DNA of 64,000 bases from an uncultured Roseobacter sp. Lineage in GTDB: Bacteria; Pseudomonadota; Alphaproteobacteria; Rhodobacterales; Rhodobacteraceae. This document shows positions 50,637 to 60,284 of the stretch, piece by piece. The stretch's first letter is position 1; each line of letters begins with the position of its first letter. The notes under the pieces are model-generated. The model was not told the DNA's origin, ran no database searches, and saw only the letters and a list, made by a program, of their open reading frames with translations. The position numbers were made by a program, and so were the translations under genes. The stretch is taken from NCBI RefSeq assembly GCF_947491795.1, contig NZ_CANLKW010000003.1, positions 62,001 to 126,000 of the forward strand, in the 5' to 3' direction.

Positions 50637-52228
50637 TACTGCATCCCCTGATCTTGCCTGATCATGTCAGCGGCTTTTTCACCGATCATGATCGAAGGCG
50701 CGTTGGTGTTGGAAGAATTGACGGTTGGCATCACAGAGGCATCCGCAACCCGCAGCCCGTCAATCCCGTTGAAGCGCAAGCGCGGATCAAGCACGGCGTC
50801 CACATCGCTGCCCATCCGGCAGGTCCCTGCACAGTGATGCGAGGTTTTGGAATGCACACAGATAAAGTTAAAGTAATCCTCCTGCGAACGGACGTCCGGA
50901 CCGGGCAGCCGTTCTGCCAGGACAAAAGGCTTTAGCGCATCCTGGGCGAGAATGCTTTGCACCAGCTTTAACCCACGGATCGACATTTCGCGGTCGTATG
51001 GGTTCGACAGATAGTTGGGATCGATCAGCGGCATATCTGCCGGATCGTCACTCTGCAGACGCACCGTGCCGCGGGATCGCGGGCGCAGGTGGCAGGCATT
51101 CAGCGTCACGCCCCCATTGGGCATGGTCTCCACTCCCGCCTCAATACCCGTACCGAGCCCCAGATGCATCTGGATGTCGGGGGACCGCGCGTTTTCATCC
51201 GCGTACCAGAACCCGCCGGTTTCAAACAGGCTTGAGGCCACCGGCCCTCTGCGCGTCAGCAGATATTGCACTCCTGCAAGCGCAGAAAGATGCGGTTTCG
51301 CAAACCGGTCATAGGTGTGCGGACCGGTGACCTCGCAAATCGAATAGAGATCAAGATGGTCCTGCAGGTTCGATCCCACACCTGGCTGGTCCAAAACCAC
51401 GTCGATCCCAAGTGGCTTTAAATGACCCGCGGGCCCGATACCCGAAAGTTGCAGCAAACGCGGCGAGCCAATGGCGCCGGATGACAGGATAACCTCCCGG
51501 TCGGCGGTGATCCGGGTACCATCGGCCATCTCGACCCCGGTTGCGCGTGCGCCTTCAACCGTGATCCGGCGCACCTGCGCTTTTGTCCGGATGGTCAGGT
51601 TGGGGCGGGATTTTGCAGGTGCCAGAAAGGCCATCGCCGCCGAGGACCTGCGGGCCTTGCTCTGGGTCAGCTGATAATATCCCGCGCCATCCTGCCTTGT
51701 GCCATTCACATCCCTGGTCTTAGGGATACCCACTTGTCCTGCGGCCTCGATAAATGCGTCGCAGATCGGCAATGGTGCTGCCGGCATGGACACGCCCAGC
51801 GGGCCGCCCCTGCCGTGAAATTCATTGCTGTAGGTGTCGTTGTCTTCTGACTTTCTGAAGTACGGCAGGACGTCTTCATAGCTCCAGCCCTCGCAGCCCA
51901 TCTGCCGCCACTCATCATAGTCATGGGCCGCACCACGGGTATAAATCTGCGCATTGATGGCAGAGCCGCCGCCGATCACCTTTGCCTGCGTATAGTTGAA
52001 CACTTTGCCCTGCATGCTGCGCTGTGGGGTCGTCGACCATCCCCATGACCCGATCCCCTTGGTCATTTTGGCAAAGCCTGCGGGCAGGTGGAAAAACGGA
52101 TGGCGATCACTGCCGCCCGCTTCCAGAAGCAAAACACGTGCATCCGGGTTTTCCGACAGACGCGCGGCGATCACCGAACCGGCAGACCCGCCGCCAATAA
52201 CGATAAAATCAAAGCCAGCCGCTGTCAT
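50636..52228 (-). CDS. GMC-family FAD oxidoreductase, choline dehydrogenase/alcohol dehydrogenase-like
   Basis: This 530-residue flavoprotein has an FAD-binding N-terminus (FIVIGGGSAGSVIAARLSE), GMC signature 1 (AKVIGGGSAINAQIYTRGA), signature 2 (SSGAIGSPRLLQLSGIG), and an active-site pair formed by the His region SKTSHHCAGTCRMG and the Asn region NSSNTNAPS. Members oxidise alcohols to aldehydes. The BetA-like layout plus an aldehyde dehydrogenase in the same gene set supports alcohol oxidation; choline itself is less likely because CoA-transfer and hydratase genes are present. It overlaps the second GMC gene by 4 nt. Confidence 0.9.
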   Translation of the reverse strand: MTAAGFDFIVIGGGSAGSVIAARLSENPDARVLLLEAGGSDRHPFFHLPAGFAKMTKGIGSWGWSTTPQRSMQGKVFNYTQAKVIGGGSAINAQIYTRGAAHDYDEWRQMGCEGWSYEDVLPYFRKSEDNDTYSNEFHGRGGPLGVSMPAAPLPICDAFIEAAGQVGIPKTRDVNGTRQDGAGYYQLTQSKARRSSAAMAFLAPAKSRPNLTIRTKAQVRRITVEGARATGVEMADGTRITADREVILSSGAIGSPRLLQLSGIGPAGHLKPLGIDVVLDQPGVGSNLQDHLDLYSICEVTGPHTYDRFAKPHLSALAGVQYLLTRRGPVASSLFETGGFWYADENARSPDIQMHLGLGTGIEAGVETMPNGGVTLNACHLRPRSRGTVRLQSDDPADMPLIDPNYLSNPYDREMSIRGLKLVQSILAQDALKPFVLAERLPGPDVRSQEDYFNFICVHSKTSHHCAGTCRMGSDVDAVLDPRLRFNGIDGLRVADASVMPTVNSSNTNAPSIMIGEKAADMIRQDQGMQ

Positions 52229-53718
52229 GCGGCAAACTCCACCTCTGTGATATGCCGGCCTGCACGCAAAGCCAGAGCAGCGATGGTCAGCGCAGGGTTG
52301 ACCGCCGCGGATGTCGGCAGAACAGAGGCGTCAACAATGAACAGGTTCCGGTGATCATGACTGCGGCAGAAAGTATCCACGACACTGGTTGTGGGGTCAG
52401 CACCCATACGCGCTGTGCCGCATTGATGGGAAGGCGTGCGCCGGTCAAATGCTCTGGATACCACAACCGGAAAACCAGCCCGTCGCAACGCGCGTTTCAA
52501 CCTGGCCACCAGCATCTCGTGGGCGGCATAGTTGGACCGTTGCCAGTCGAGTTTGATCTGACCGTTTACAAGCGTCACTCTGCTGTCGGGATTGGGCAGA
52601 TCTTCGGACATTGCATAAAAATCAAAGCTGCGCGCGGCGATCCACCGGGCAAGCGAGGGCGGCAGGCCTGAGTTTGCTGCAAGAATAGAGCCGGTGATTT
52701 TGCCCAGCATCTGCACATTCCCCAGGGGAGGTGCGTCATCTGACCCGCGATAGAAATCGTTGAACATGATCGTTTTCTGATAAATGGCCCGATTGCGCCG
52801 CAACGGGTGCAATGCCAGAACCGCAGAACAGTTGTGGTTCATGAAGTTTCGCCCGACCTGGTCAGAACCATTGGCCAGCCCTGTGGGCCAGTTGTCATTG
52901 GCAGAGGCCAGCAAAAGCGCCGCCGTTTGCACGGCACCGGTCGCGATAACGACAATGGGCGCGCGGATCGTCTCAGACCGGCCATTTGCCTCAAATACGA
53001 CCGACGTAATGCGGTTGTCCGTCCCGCTTTGCAAAGCGGTCACACGGCAGCCGGTGCGCAACACGACATTCGGATGTGCCAGCGCGGCTTTCAGCCCGCA
53101 TGTCTCTGCGTCCATCTTTGCGCCGCAGGTGTTTGGATAGGCATCCCATGTGGTTTGCCCCGCGGCGAGCCACCCGGCAATATCCACCCCCAGCGGGATG
53201 GACGATGGATGCAGGCCAGCGGTCTTCAGACGGTCGCGCAGGGCCGCAATGTCAGGTTCGTCAGGAACAGGTTTATGGGGATAACTGCCGGAATGTGCGG
53301 GCTCTGTCGGATCCTCGCCCAATGTCCCGCGCACAGCATAAAGCTGCTCTGCGGCCTGGTAGTCCGGTTCAAGCGCTGCATAGGCGATGGGCCATCCCGG
53401 CGTCACACCGCCCGGGTGTTGGACAGGCCCAAAGTCGGCCTCCCGGTAGCGGATCAGCGCCGCGCCATAGAACCTGGAATTGCCGCCGACGTTGTAATAA
53501 TTGCCTGGATTAAACGGCCTGTCCGCGCCATCCAGCCAGTCCTCCGTACTGCGAAAAATGCCATCGCCAAAGATCGCACCCGCATCGCGATCATGCGCGG
53601 AGGGGCGCAGATGCTCTCCGCGTTCAAGGATCAGTATGCTGCGCCCGGTCGGTGCCAGGGCCGCCGCCAGTGTCGCACCCCCCATGCCGGAGCCGATGAT
53701 AACAACATCCGGCTGCAT
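52225..53718 (-). CDS. GMC-family FAD oxidoreductase, gluconate/glucoside dehydrogenase-like
   Basis: This 497-residue protein has VVIIGSGMGGATLAAALA at the N-terminus, NYYNVGGNSRFYGAAL, IVVIATGAVQTAALLLAS, and the C-terminal catalytic region RTPSHQCGTARMG with NPALTIAALALR. It differs from the neighbouring GMC protein and resembles the large subunit of membrane or periplasmic gluconate and sorbitol-type dehydrogenases, but has no Tat signal and no partner subunit here. It overlaps the ATPase gene by one base. Two different GMC enzymes in tandem suggest two alcohol groups or two successive oxidations. Confidence 0.88.
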   Translation of the reverse strand: MQPDVVIIGSGMGGATLAAALAPTGRSILILERGEHLRPSAHDRDAGAIFGDGIFRSTEDWLDGADRPFNPGNYYNVGGNSRFYGAALIRYREADFGPVQHPGGVTPGWPIAYAALEPDYQAAEQLYAVRGTLGEDPTEPAHSGSYPHKPVPDEPDIAALRDRLKTAGLHPSSIPLGVDIAGWLAAGQTTWDAYPNTCGAKMDAETCGLKAALAHPNVVLRTGCRVTALQSGTDNRITSVVFEANGRSETIRAPIVVIATGAVQTAALLLASANDNWPTGLANGSDQVGRNFMNHNCSAVLALHPLRRNRAIYQKTIMFNDFYRGSDDAPPLGNVQMLGKITGSILAANSGLPPSLARWIAARSFDFYAMSEDLPNPDSRVTLVNGQIKLDWQRSNYAAHEMLVARLKRALRRAGFPVVVSRAFDRRTPSHQCGTARMGADPTTSVVDTFCRSHDHRNLFIVDASVLPTSAAVNPALTIAALALRAGRHITEVEFAA

Positions 53719-54830
53719 CAGGGCGCGATCCTGCTTTCGGTCGCAGGATCAAAGGCCACGGCCTTTTCCATATTCACCGCAAAGCTGAAATCCGCGCCCG
53801 GCCGGACATCTGCATCTGAGCGCATCCGCGCGATCACGTCCTTGCCACCCAGGGTCATGGTCACAAAGGTGTCGGAGCCTGCAGGCTCAGTCACCACGAT
53901 CCTGTTGGTCAGATGTGCAATATTCGACGACTTGCGATCAGCCGCGTCCTCGTCGGTGATCGTCTCGGGCCGGATGCCAAGCAGAATTTCCTTGCCGGAC
54001 CAGTCCGCCATGTTGTCCTGGCTGAATGGCAGCGCCACAGGCGATCCGTCATGCAGCGCCACCTGCGCCACCGGCCTGCCGTTTTCCACCGCAACCGTTG
54101 CTTTGACAACGTTCATTGCAGGCGATCCCATGAAGGTCGCAACAAAGATGTTTGCAGGTTTGTCATAGATCTCCTGCGGGGTTCCGAGCTGCTGCACATA
54201 GCCGCCGTTCATCACGGCGATGCGCGTTGAAAGCGTCATCGCTTCGATCTGATCGTGGGTGACATAGACGATCGTTGTGCCCAGTTTCTGGTGCAGCTTC
54301 TTGATTTCGGTGCGCATATCAACGCGCAGCTTGGCATCCAGGTTCGACAGCGGCTCGTCGAACAGGAAAACGTCCGGATTGCGCACCAGCGCACGCCCCA
54401 TTGCGACGCGCTGGCGTTGTCCGCCGGACAGCGCCCCCGGCTTGCGCCCCAGCAGGGGTTCGATCTGCAACAGGGCGGCCGCTTCTTTCATGGCCTTTTC
54501 ACGTTCAGCTTTGGGAACACCGTGCATTTCGAGCCCGAAGGTGATGTTCTGACCGACGGTCATATTCGGGTAGAGGGCATAGGACTGGAACACCATTGCG
54601 ATGTTGCGCCGTGATGGATGGACCCCGTTCATCAGATTGTCTTTGATGCGGATCTCGCCGCTGGTGATCTCTTCCAGGCCCGCAATCATGTTCAGCAGAG
54701 TAGACTTGCCACAGCCGGACGGACCCACCAGGACAAGAAACTCCCCTTCCTGCACAGAAATGTCGACATTGTGCAGAACTTCGACCGAGCCATAGGCTTT
54801 TGTCGCGTTGTCGATATCAAGAAAGCCCAT
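53718..54830 (-). CDS. ABC transporter ATP-binding protein (UgpC/MalK type)
   Basis: This 370-residue ATPase has Walker A GPSGCGKST at 36-44, FQSYALYPNMTVGQNI, LSGGQRQRVAMGRAL, VFLFDEPLSNLDAKLR and a TOBE domain after residue 240. It is encoded 5 nt after the second permease. It would energise the sugar-type importer of this catabolic set. Confidence 0.92.
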   Translation of the reverse strand: MGFLDIDNATKAYGSVEVLHNVDISVQEGEFLVLVGPSGCGKSTLLNMIAGLEEITSGEIRIKDNLMNGVHPSRRNIAMVFQSYALYPNMTVGQNITFGLEMHGVPKAEREKAMKEAAALLQIEPLLGRKPGALSGGQRQRVAMGRALVRNPDVFLFDEPLSNLDAKLRVDMRTEIKKLHQKLGTTIVYVTHDQIEAMTLSTRIAVMNGGYVQQLGTPQEIYDKPANIFVATFMGSPAMNVVKATVAVENGRPVAQVALHDGSPVALPFSQDNMADWSGKEILLGIRPETITDEDAADRKSSNIAHLTNRIVVTEPAGSDTFVTMTLGGKDVIARMRSDADVRPGADFSFAVNMEKAVAFDPATESRIAP

Positions 54831-54835
54831 CGGTC

Positions 54836-55717
54836 TTATCCTTTGACTGATCCCGCCATCAGGCCACGCACGAAGTAGCGGCCTGCGACGATGTAGACGA
54901 GAAGTGTTGGAAGTGCGGCCAGGATCGCGCCGGCGAAATGGACGTTGTATTCCTTTACGCCGTGGCTGGCCTGCACCAGATTATTCAGCGCCACCGTCAT
55001 CGGCTGACTGTCAGCACCGGCAAAGGACGCCCCGAACAGAAAGTCATTCCAGATGTTGGTGAACTGCCAGATGATCGAAACCACGGCAATCGGCCCCGAA
55101 GAGGGCAACAGAATGCGCCAGAAAATCTGAAAGAAACCAGCGCCATCGATCTGGGCTGCACGGATGAGTTCTGTGGGAAAGACGGCATAATAATTGCGGA
55201 AGTAAAGCGTCGTAAAGCCGACCCCGTAAACCACATGCACCAGAACCAGACCCCAGGTGGTTCCGGCAAGCCCCATCAGCCCAAGCATTTTCGCCATCGG
55301 GATCAGAACGATCTGAAAGGGAATGAAACAGGCAAACAGGATCAGACCAAAGACGATCGTGTCGTATCTGAACCGCCATTTGGTCAGGACATAACCATTC
55401 AACGCGCCAAGCACGGTCGAAATCGCCACTGCCGGAACAACCATCTTGATCGAGTTCCAGAAGTACGGTGACAGGCCGGTGGGCTCCACGCCGATCTGCG
55501 CCGACGACCAGGCTTTTGCCCAGGGCTCAAGCGTAAAGACCTGTGGCAGGTTCATCATGCCCCCGCCCGTGATCTCGTCCAGCGGTTTGACCGAGTTCAC
55601 GACCATCACGTAGAGCGGCAGCATGTAAAACAGCGTAAAAAGCAGCAGCACGAGGTAAATCAGCGTACGCATGACGCGCCCTGTGCGGATAGCGGTGTCC
55701 TGGGAGGCAACTGACAT
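54836..55717 (-). CDS. Sugar-type ABC transporter permease (MalG/UgpE type)
   Basis: This 293-residue inner-membrane protein has a long first segment (LIYLVLLLFTLFYMLPLYVMVVNSV) and the coupling loop ELIRAAQIDGAGFFQIFWRILLPSSGPI. It overlaps the first permease stop by one base and forms the channel with it. Confidence 0.92.
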   Translation of the reverse strand: MSVASQDTAIRTGRVMRTLIYLVLLLFTLFYMLPLYVMVVNSVKPLDEITGGGMMNLPQVFTLEPWAKAWSSAQIGVEPTGLSPYFWNSIKMVVPAVAISTVLGALNGYVLTKWRFRYDTIVFGLILFACFIPFQIVLIPMAKMLGLMGLAGTTWGLVLVHVVYGVGFTTLYFRNYYAVFPTELIRAAQIDGAGFFQIFWRILLPSSGPIAVVSIIWQFTNIWNDFLFGASFAGADSQPMTVALNNLVQASHGVKEYNVHFAGAILAALPTLLVYIVAGRYFVRGLMAGSVKG

Positions 55718-56610
55718 TACTTTTTCTCCCGCAGTTCGGCGTAGAGATAGGGGATCATGATGGCCGCAATCGTCATAAGCATGATCGTTGCAGATGCCGC
55801 GCCGATCCCCATCTGGTTGCGCGAAAAAGTATAGGAATACATGAAAGTCGCCGGCAGCTCTGTCGCCCGGCCCGGCCCGCCCCCGGTAAGCGCGATGACC
55901 AGATCAAAGGTCTTGATCGCCAGATGGCTGAGGATCACAAAAGCGGACAGAAACGCGGGGCGCAACTGGGGAATGATAATCCGGCGGTACAGGTTCCAGT
56001 TTGACGCGCCGTCCATCTGCGCGGCCTTCAGGATCTCATTGTCAATGCCCCGCAAGCCGGCCAGAAACATCGCCATCACGAACCCGCTGGTTTGCCAGAC
56101 CGCAGCCAGAACGACCGTGTAAATCGCAAAATCCCGGTTTTTGATCCAGTCGAATTCAAAACTGGTCCAGCCCCAGCTCTGCATCACGTTTTCCAGCCCG
56201 ATGCCCGGGTCCAGAAACCATTTCCACGCGGTACCTGTTACAATGAAACTCAGCGCCATCGGATAGAGGTAAATCGTCCGGATAAATCCTTCACCGCGAA
56301 TTTTCTGATCGAGAAAGATCGCGAGGCCAAGGCCCAGCACGGTGCAGATCCCGATATAGAGAGCCGCAAAGATACCCATATTCGTAATCGAAGTTTCCCA
56401 ATGGCTCAGGCGCCACAGCTTGGAATAGTTTTCCCATCCGACCCACCCGAATGAGGGCAGCAGCCGGCTGTCAGTGAATGACAGATAGACCGAGAAAAGG
56501 ATGAACCCGTAGACGAACACCAGCACCATGGCCAGGGACGGCGACAAGACCAGCTTTGGCAACCAGGCCTGGAGTCGCGTTTTGAAGTCTGCGTTGGCGG
56601 ACAAGGCCAT
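55717..56610 (-). CDS. Sugar-type ABC transporter permease (MalF/UgpA type)
   Basis: This 297-residue protein from ATG 56610, preceded by AAAGGAGG, is shorter than the open frame, which extends 40 codons upstream into the intercistronic region. The coupling loop reads EILKAAQMDGASNWNLYRRIIIPQLRPA. Six membrane segments are visible. It pairs with the following permease. Confidence 0.92.
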   Translation of the reverse strand: MALSANADFKTRLQAWLPKLVLSPSLAMVLVFVYGFILFSVYLSFTDSRLLPSFGWVGWENYSKLWRLSHWETSITNMGIFAALYIGICTVLGLGLAIFLDQKIRGEGFIRTIYLYPMALSFIVTGTAWKWFLDPGIGLENVMQSWGWTSFEFDWIKNRDFAIYTVVLAAVWQTSGFVMAMFLAGLRGIDNEILKAAQMDGASNWNLYRRIIIPQLRPAFLSAFVILSHLAIKTFDLVIALTGGGPGRATELPATFMYSYTFSRNQMGIGAASATIMLMTIAAIMIPYLYAELREKK

Positions 56611-56655
56611 CAGACGGCCTCCTTTGTGGTGACGGGACGGGTTCGGGTGCGGGAT

Positions 56656-56678
56656 GGGGCAACGACCTGCGCTGCCCC
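56656..56678 (-). repeat. Intercistronic hairpin between binding protein and first permease
   Basis: GGGGCA pairs with TGCCCC, extended by GCG with CGT (one G-U pair) to 9 bp around the loop CAGGT, 14 nt after the binding-protein stop. It lacks a T-run and likely protects the binding-protein mRNA. Confidence 0.5.
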
Positions 56679-56692
56679 GCCGCCGGTGATGA

Positions 56693-57952
56693 TTACTGAG
56701 CGATTTCAACCGCGTCGACGAGTTCGACAACGGCTGTTTCGCTGTCGTATTCGCCGTTGAAATGCGCTGTGATCACGTCGTACATCGCGTTTTTGACGGA
56801 TGCCTCATTGGCGTGGCCATGTGCCATGGAGCCAAAGAGATTGTCGCTTGCAGCTGCAGCGGCCAGGTCCGCCATGCCTTTCTGACCGCAGGCATCGAAT
56901 GCCTCGTCAGAGACGTCGGTGCGTGCCGGGACAGATCCCTTGACCACGTTAAACGCAGACTGGAACGAGGGTGACAGGATTGCCGATGCCAGTGCGGCCT
57001 GTTCTGCCGAGACGTCACCACCCTGGTCAAACATCATGAACTGGTCAGCGTTGAAAGTGACCTGTTCAGACGTACCGGGGAAGCGGAAGCAAAGGAAATC
57101 CTCGCCCGGCACTTTATCCGCGTTCAGGAATTCGCCCTTGGCCCAGTCGCCCATCATCTGAAAACCGGCTTCGCCGTTGATGACCATCGCGGTTGCCAGG
57201 TTCCAGTCGCGACCAGAGAAGTTGTCATCCACATTTGCGCGGATCACGCCCATGCGGTCAAACGCCTCTTTCATGCCGTCGCCACCCAGAACTTCGGGGT
57301 CCAGATCAATGAAGGCTGCCTTGTAGCCATCCGGCCCGAGAACAGACATTGCAACCGCGTCAAAGACGGTGGCTTCCTGCCAGGCCTGACCACCATGGGC
57401 GATGGGCGTGATACCCGCGGCCGACAGGGTCTCCAGTGCCGCAACAAAGTCGTCCCAGGTTTCCGGCACGGCGATGCCATTGGCATCCAGAACCGCTTTG
57501 TTTGCCCAGACCCAGTTGGTCGAGTGGACATTCACAGGGGCCGAGACCCATGCGCCATCCACTTTCGCAAACTGCTGCAATGCGGCTGGCACAACGTCGT
57601 CCCACCCTTCGGCAGCGGCCACATCATTGAGGTTCGCCAGTGATCCCTGTTTGGCCCAGTCGATGATATCAAAGCCAAGACCCTGCACGGCTGTCGGCGC
57701 ATTGCCTGCCGTGACACGGGCGCGCAGAACTGTCATCGCCTGTTCACCGCCACCACCGGCAACCGGCATATCTGTCCAGCCGATGCCCTGGCTCTCCAGA
57801 TCATCTTTGAGCACATTCAGTGCGGCGGCTTCACCACCGGATGTCCACCAGTGCAGAACTTCCACTCCGCCGTGACCATCCGCAGATGCTGTGCCTGCTG
57901 TCACGGACAGCGCGAGCGCAATCGCCGTCTTCGTTTTCAAGAATGAACGCAT
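56693..57952 (-). CDS. ABC transporter sugar-binding protein, family 1
   Basis: This 419-residue protein has a Sec signal peptide ([20 protein letters not shown], cleavage near ASA-D), preceded by GGGAGGATACC. The mature part ([49 protein letters not shown]) matches the glucose/mannose-type group of family-1 binding proteins. The ligand is probably a sugar, polyol or glycoside-like alcohol that the two GMC enzymes then oxidise. It is 40 nt downstream of the expected promoter region of no other gene, so it is part of the long transcript. Confidence 0.9.
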   Translation of the reverse strand: MRSFLKTKTAIALALSVTAGTASADGHGGVEVLHWWTSGGEAAALNVLKDDLESQGIGWTDMPVAGGGGEQAMTVLRARVTAGNAPTAVQGLGFDIIDWAKQGSLANLNDVAAAEGWDDVVPAALQQFAKVDGAWVSAPVNVHSTNWVWANKAVLDANGIAVPETWDDFVAALETLSAAGITPIAHGGQAWQEATVFDAVAMSVLGPDGYKAAFIDLDPEVLGGDGMKEAFDRMGVIRANVDDNFSGRDWNLATAMVINGEAGFQMMGDWAKGEFLNADKVPGEDFLCFRFPGTSEQVTFNADQFMMFDQGGDVSAEQAALASAILSPSFQSAFNVVKGSVPARTDVSDEAFDACGQKGMADLAAAAASDNLFGSMAHGHANEASVKNAMYDVITAHFNGEYDSETAVVELVDAVEIAQ

Positions 57953-57992
57953 GGTATCCTCCCAAAATTGCGTTTCGTTTATTCGGGCTGTT

Positions 57993-59513
57993 TCAGCCCT
58001 CTTGTTGAACCCAGGGTGTCCGGCTGCGCCCGACGCGCATGACCAGAGATTTCACCTCAAGAAACTCCTCAAATCCATAGCGGCCGATTTCGCGGCCCTG
58101 CCCGGATTGTTTGACACCCCCGAATGCAAGTTCAGGGTAACCGTCCATCCATGTGTTAGACCAGACTGTTCCTGCTTCGGCCCGGCGGGCGAATTCAAGG
58201 CAGGTATGGATATTCTCGCTCCAGATACCTGCAGACAGACCATAGCTGCTGTCATTGGTCAGCGCGATGGCCTCGTCCAGTGTCCGGTAGGTCAGAACAG
58301 TCAGGACCGGGCCAAAGACCTCCTCGCGCGCGATCGCCATGTCAGGAGAGACGCCGCTGAGGATCGTGGGCTGGTAAAACTGATCGCCCAGGCCATCAAC
58401 AGGCAGCACGCCGCCGCCCAGTTCCAGCCGCGCGCCATCTTCCACGGCGGCCCGGACATATGCGTCGATTTTTGCGTTGTGATCAGCCGTTACGATAGCA
58501 CCCACCTGCGTTTCAGGGTCCATCGGATCGCCGAATCTGACCTTGCGGGAAAGTGCCACGACACGGGCGACGAAATCCTCCGCGATGTCCTCATGCACGA
58601 TGATCCGGCTCGACGAATTGCAGCACTGGCCGACGTTGAAATACACCCCAAAGGTCACGGCATCTGCAGCACTGTCCAGATCAGCATCCGGGCAGATCAC
58701 CTGCGGGTTTTTGCCACCAAGCTCCAGCGCGACTTTCTTCAGCGTACCCGACGCGGCCTGCGTGATCAGCTTTCCGACAGCGGTAGAGCCGGTGAAGGTC
58801 ACCATATCCACCTCTTTGTGCGACGACATCAGGCTGCCAACAGGGTGGCCATACCCCAGCACGATGTTGCAAACCCCGGCAGGCAATCCTGCCTCCAGCA
58901 ACAGCTCTCCCATCATTACGGTCGATGATGGGGTCATTTCAGACGGTTTGACGACCACGGTGCAGCCGGCGGCGAGGGCAAAGGGCAGTTTTTGCGACAG
59001 GATCCAGAAGGGGAAATTCCAGGGCGTGATGATCGAGACAACACCGATGGGGTCCTTGAGCACGACCCCCAGCATGTCTTCGCCAAGCGTATTGTGACTG
59101 TCGCCATGCGCCGTGCGCGCCAGGGACGCCGCATAGCGCCAGAGGTCTGCCGCACCGCCCACTTCACCGCGCGACTGCGCGATTGGCTTGCCGCTCTCCA
59201 GTGTCTCAAAAACAGCGATCCGCTCGACATTGGCCTCGATAAGGTCAGCAGTTTTCAACAGGACTGCGGCACGTTCTTTGCCCGACATCCGGCTCCATGT
59301 CCCGGCAGCAAATGCGGTACGCGCCGCGCCGATCGCCTGTTCTGTGACAGCCTCATCCCCTTTCGCGGAAATGCTGACAACGGTGCCATGCGAAGGCGAG
59401 ACGCGCTCAAACGTCTCTGCACCTTCGATCCACTTTCCGTCAATCAGATGCCTGCCAGCAAAAGGCGCAGGCAGGTCGACATCTGTCGCAGTGTTGATTG
59501 TCAGGTCATTCAC
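57993..59513 (-). CDS. NAD(P)-dependent aldehyde dehydrogenase (betaine-aldehyde dehydrogenase-like)
   Basis: This 506-residue cytoplasmic enzyme oxidises an aldehyde to the acid. Catalytic residues are all present: N166 in PWNFPFW, E264 in LELGGKNP and C298 in [11 protein letters not shown]; the NAD-binding FTGSTAVGK is at 240-248. The C-terminal segment [20 protein letters not shown] matches the BetB/PutA-like group. It begins 3 nt after the hydratase gene. The aldehyde is presumably made by a GMC oxidoreductase of this set. Confidence 0.92.
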   Translation of the reverse strand: MNDLTINTATDVDLPAPFAGRHLIDGKWIEGAETFERVSPSHGTVVSISAKGDEAVTEQAIGAARTAFAAGTWSRMSGKERAAVLLKTADLIEANVERIAVFETLESGKPIAQSRGEVGGAADLWRYAASLARTAHGDSHNTLGEDMLGVVLKDPIGVVSIITPWNFPFWILSQKLPFALAAGCTVVVKPSEMTPSSTVMMGELLLEAGLPAGVCNIVLGYGHPVGSLMSSHKEVDMVTFTGSTAVGKLITQAASGTLKKVALELGGKNPQVICPDADLDSAADAVTFGVYFNVGQCCNSSSRIIVHEDIAEDFVARVVALSRKVRFGDPMDPETQVGAIVTADHNAKIDAYVRAAVEDGARLELGGGVLPVDGLGDQFYQPTILSGVSPDMAIAREEVFGPVLTVLTYRTLDEAIALTNDSSYGLSAGIWSENIHTCLEFARRAEAGTVWSNTWMDGYPELAFGGVKQSGQGREIGRYGFEEFLEVKSLVMRVGRSRTPWVQQEG

Positions 59514-59516
59514 AGA

Positions 59517-60284
59517 TCAGTTTCCATTGAATTCAGGGGGGCGTTTATCAAGAAAGGCCTGCACGCCCTCGTCGCGGTCCCCGCTGGCAGCCGCCGCAGC
59601 GCTGCCGAGCATTTCGATGGCGGCTGCCCGGTCTTCATTCACAGCCGCGTGGATCATCGCTTTGGCAATTTCGTTGGCCCGGGGCGAGACATCTGCCAGA
59701 GACGCCACCATATCCTGCGCCCAGGCCACCGGATCGTCCGCCACATCTGCGGCAAATCCAAGCGCCAGGGCTCTGTCTGCGGTAACCCGACGCCCAAAAA
59801 GCGCCATTTCCTTGACGACAGCTTCGGGCAGCAACCGTGCCAGACGTTGCGTGCCTGACCAGCCCGGCACGATGCCGACCCGCGCCTCGGGAAGCGCCAG
59901 CGTGGCCCGGGGTGTCATCACGCGGATATCGCAACAGGCCGCAAGCTCCAGCCCGCCCCCAAAGGCATGTCCGTTGATCGCACCAATCGTCGGTTTGGAC
60001 AGACGCGCCAGCCGGTCAAATACGCGGTGACCGTCACGGACCCAGTGCCTTGCAAATTCCGCAGGTCCAAGCGACCCCCATTCAGCAATATCAGCCCCGC
60101 AGCAAAACGCCTTTGGCCCGTCACCTGTTACAATAACGGCGCGCACGTCCGCGTTGCGATCCACCTCAGCCAGATGCGCCTCAAGCCGGCGCAGCATGTC
60201 TGTCGTCAGCGCATTCAGCTTTGCCGCGTTGCGCAGGGTCAGAACTGCGGCACCGGCTTCATATGTGCAACTCACCGTGCTCAA
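59517..60284 (-). CDS. Enoyl-CoA hydratase/isomerase-family protein
   Basis: This 255-residue crotonase-fold protein has an oxyanion-hole segment CCGADIAEWGSL, GHAFGGGLELAACCDIRV (first catalytic Glu) and LPEARVGIVPGWSGTQRLAR (second catalytic Glu), so hydratase activity is plausible. It overlaps the CoA-transferase stop by 4 nt. It likely acts on the CoA ester made by the transferase, by hydration, isomerisation or retro-aldol type cleavage; crotonase-fold enzymes vary. Confidence 0.9.
   Translation of the reverse strand: MSTVSCTYEAGAAVLTLRNAAKLNALTTDMLRRLEAHLAEVDRNADVRAVIVTGDGPKAFCCGADIAEWGSLGPAEFARHWVRDGHRVFDRLARLSKPTIGAINGHAFGGGLELAACCDIRVMTPRATLALPEARVGIVPGWSGTQRLARLLPEAVVKEMALFGRRVTADRALALGFAADVADDPVAWAQDMVASLADVSPRANEIAKAMIHAAVNEDRAAAIEMLGSAAAAASGDRDEGVQAFLDKRPPEFNGN

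Noticed and set aside
52807..54168. Plus-strand open frame of 453 codons
   Set aside because: Runs antisense across the junction of a GMC gene and an ATPase gene, both well supported.
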